Assembly: GCA_040506275.1 (NCBI GenBank)
Contig: JBEVXD010000003.1
Span: 186,001-250,000, forward strand
Direction: 5' to 3'
Length of the DNA: 64,000 nt
DNA from: Thiodiazotropha sp040506275
GTDB taxonomy: Bacteria; Pseudomonadota; Gammaproteobacteria; Chromatiales; Chromatiaceae
Below are positions 63,420 through 64,000 of the stretch, piece after piece (the stretch's first letter is position 1; each line of letters starts with the position of its first letter). The notes beneath the pieces are model-generated. The model did not search any database, had not been told where the DNA came from, and saw nothing but the letters and a program-made list of their open reading frames with translations. The position numbers and the translations under genes are program-made.

Positions 63420-64000
63420 CTAGAACTGGTCCTTATGTTGCGCTTTTGCCCTGGCATCCAAACGGCTCACGACGCCCTTCTGCACCAGCTCTTTCAGAGC
63501 CTGATCCATGGTCTGCATCCCGGATGCCTGCCCGGTCTGTATGGCAGAGTACATTTGAGCCACTTTATCTTCACGGATCAGGTTACGGATCGCTGGAGTG
63601 CCAACCATGATCTCCCAAGCTGCGATTCGGCCACCACCAATTTTTTTCAGTAGTGTCTGAGCAATTACTGAACGCAAAGACTCAGAGAGCATGGAACGGA
63701 CCATTGATTTCTCACCAGCCGGAAAGACATCGATGATTCGGTCAATAGTCTTGGCTGCAGAACTGGTATGCAGGGTGCCAAATACCAAATGACCGGTTTC
63801 TGCTGCTGTCAGCGCCAATCGAATGGTCTCAAGATCACGCAACTCACCCACCAGGATGATATCCGGATCCTCACGCAGCGCTGATCTTAGCGCTTCAGCA
63901 AAACCCAGGGTGTCACGATGAACTTCACGTTGATTAATCAGACACTTTTTACTGTTGTGAACAAACTCAATAGGGTCTTCGATAGTCAGAATATGGGAGT
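63420..64000 (-). CDS. pilT: Pilus retraction ATPase PilT, C-terminal part (gene runs off the window end)
   Basis: The reading frame enters from the window end with no start codon, so only the C-terminal 190 residues or so are present. It includes the Asp-box wording IEDPIEFVHNSKKC, then REVHRDTLGFAEALRSALREDPDIILVGELRDLETI (Walker B), GHLVFGTLHTSSAAKTIDRIIDVFP and the C-terminal DQALKELVQKGVVS. The LHTSSAAKTIDRI segment is specific to PilT. Upstream of pilU on the same strand, 120 bases apart, so probably one operon. Confidence 0.95.
   Translation of the reverse strand, partial: SHILTIEDPIEFVHNSKKCLINQREVHRDTLGFAEALRSALREDPDIILVGELRDLETIRLALTAAETGHLVFGTLHTSSAAKTIDRIIDVFPAGEKSMVRSMLSESLRSVIAQTLLKKIGGGRIAAWEIMVGTPAIRNLIREDKVAQMYSAIQTGQASGMQTMDQALKELVQKGVVSRLDARAKAQHKDQF

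Overview
This 64 kb window is bacterial chromosome, most likely from a gammaproteobacterium of the Chromatiales or sulfur-oxidising-symbiont type. The evidence is the fkpB-ispH pair, a fimT-pilV-pilW-pilX-pilY1-pilE minor-pilin cluster, pilT/pilU, dbpA, rimO, cnoX, a fused-type ArgA, a DUF1820 protein and intergenic palindromes. The lineage is an inference; no rRNA or species marker is present.

Layout. 1-9.3 kb: truncated MscS-like channel gene, cysteine hydrolase, dbpA helicase, a PAS-GGDEF cyclase, an M1-like peptidase lipoprotein, a VirK/YbjX protein, an outer-membrane barrel and a DUF302 protein. 9.6-21.6 kb: small membrane proteins, hemolysin III, a PilZ protein, argE-argA (arginine synthesis), bacteriohemerythrin, a membrane protein with a ruined GGDEF motif, a DUF5666 lipoprotein and an orphan GspE/PilB-type ATPase. 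21.6-31.5 kb: an Lrp regulator divergent from leuA; YceI; a pirin-cytochrome b561-flavodoxin operon divergent from its probable LysR regulator; a fused phosphotransferase/P-loop kinase. This stretch is studded with palindromic repeats built on GTAGGGTG(G/C)GGCC. 31.5-44.5 kb: rimO, a MITE, cnoX, fkpB-ispH, the minor-pilin operon with a strong terminator, thiO and tRNA-Thr(CGT). 44.5-50.5 kb: an AT-rich accessory segment directly after the tRNA. It holds a PD-(D/E)XK nuclease-like gene and a large membrane KAP-family NTPase, followed by a Y1/REP-type transposase broken by one stop codon. 50.5-64 kb: lipoprotein, FMN reductase, heme-binding barrel, a PAS-GGDEF-EAL protein, a secreted choice-of-anchor I protein, DUF1820, an ankyrin lipoprotein, pilU and the 3' part of pilT.

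How it fits together. Type IV pilus genes (minor pilins, PilY1 adhesin, PilT/PilU motors, an orphan extension-type ATPase) share the window with four c-di-GMP-type proteins, suggesting surface attachment and motility under second-messenger control. The most interesting accessory locus is the nuclease + KAP NTPase pair at 44.8-49.3 kb, a candidate anti-phage or anti-plasmid system. Mobile or repetitive DNA is abundant: a 171-bp MITE with perfect 35-bp ends, a 200-bp nested palindrome, the palindrome family, and a duplicated 88-bp segment. I saw no CRISPR array, integrase, rRNA or replication origin.
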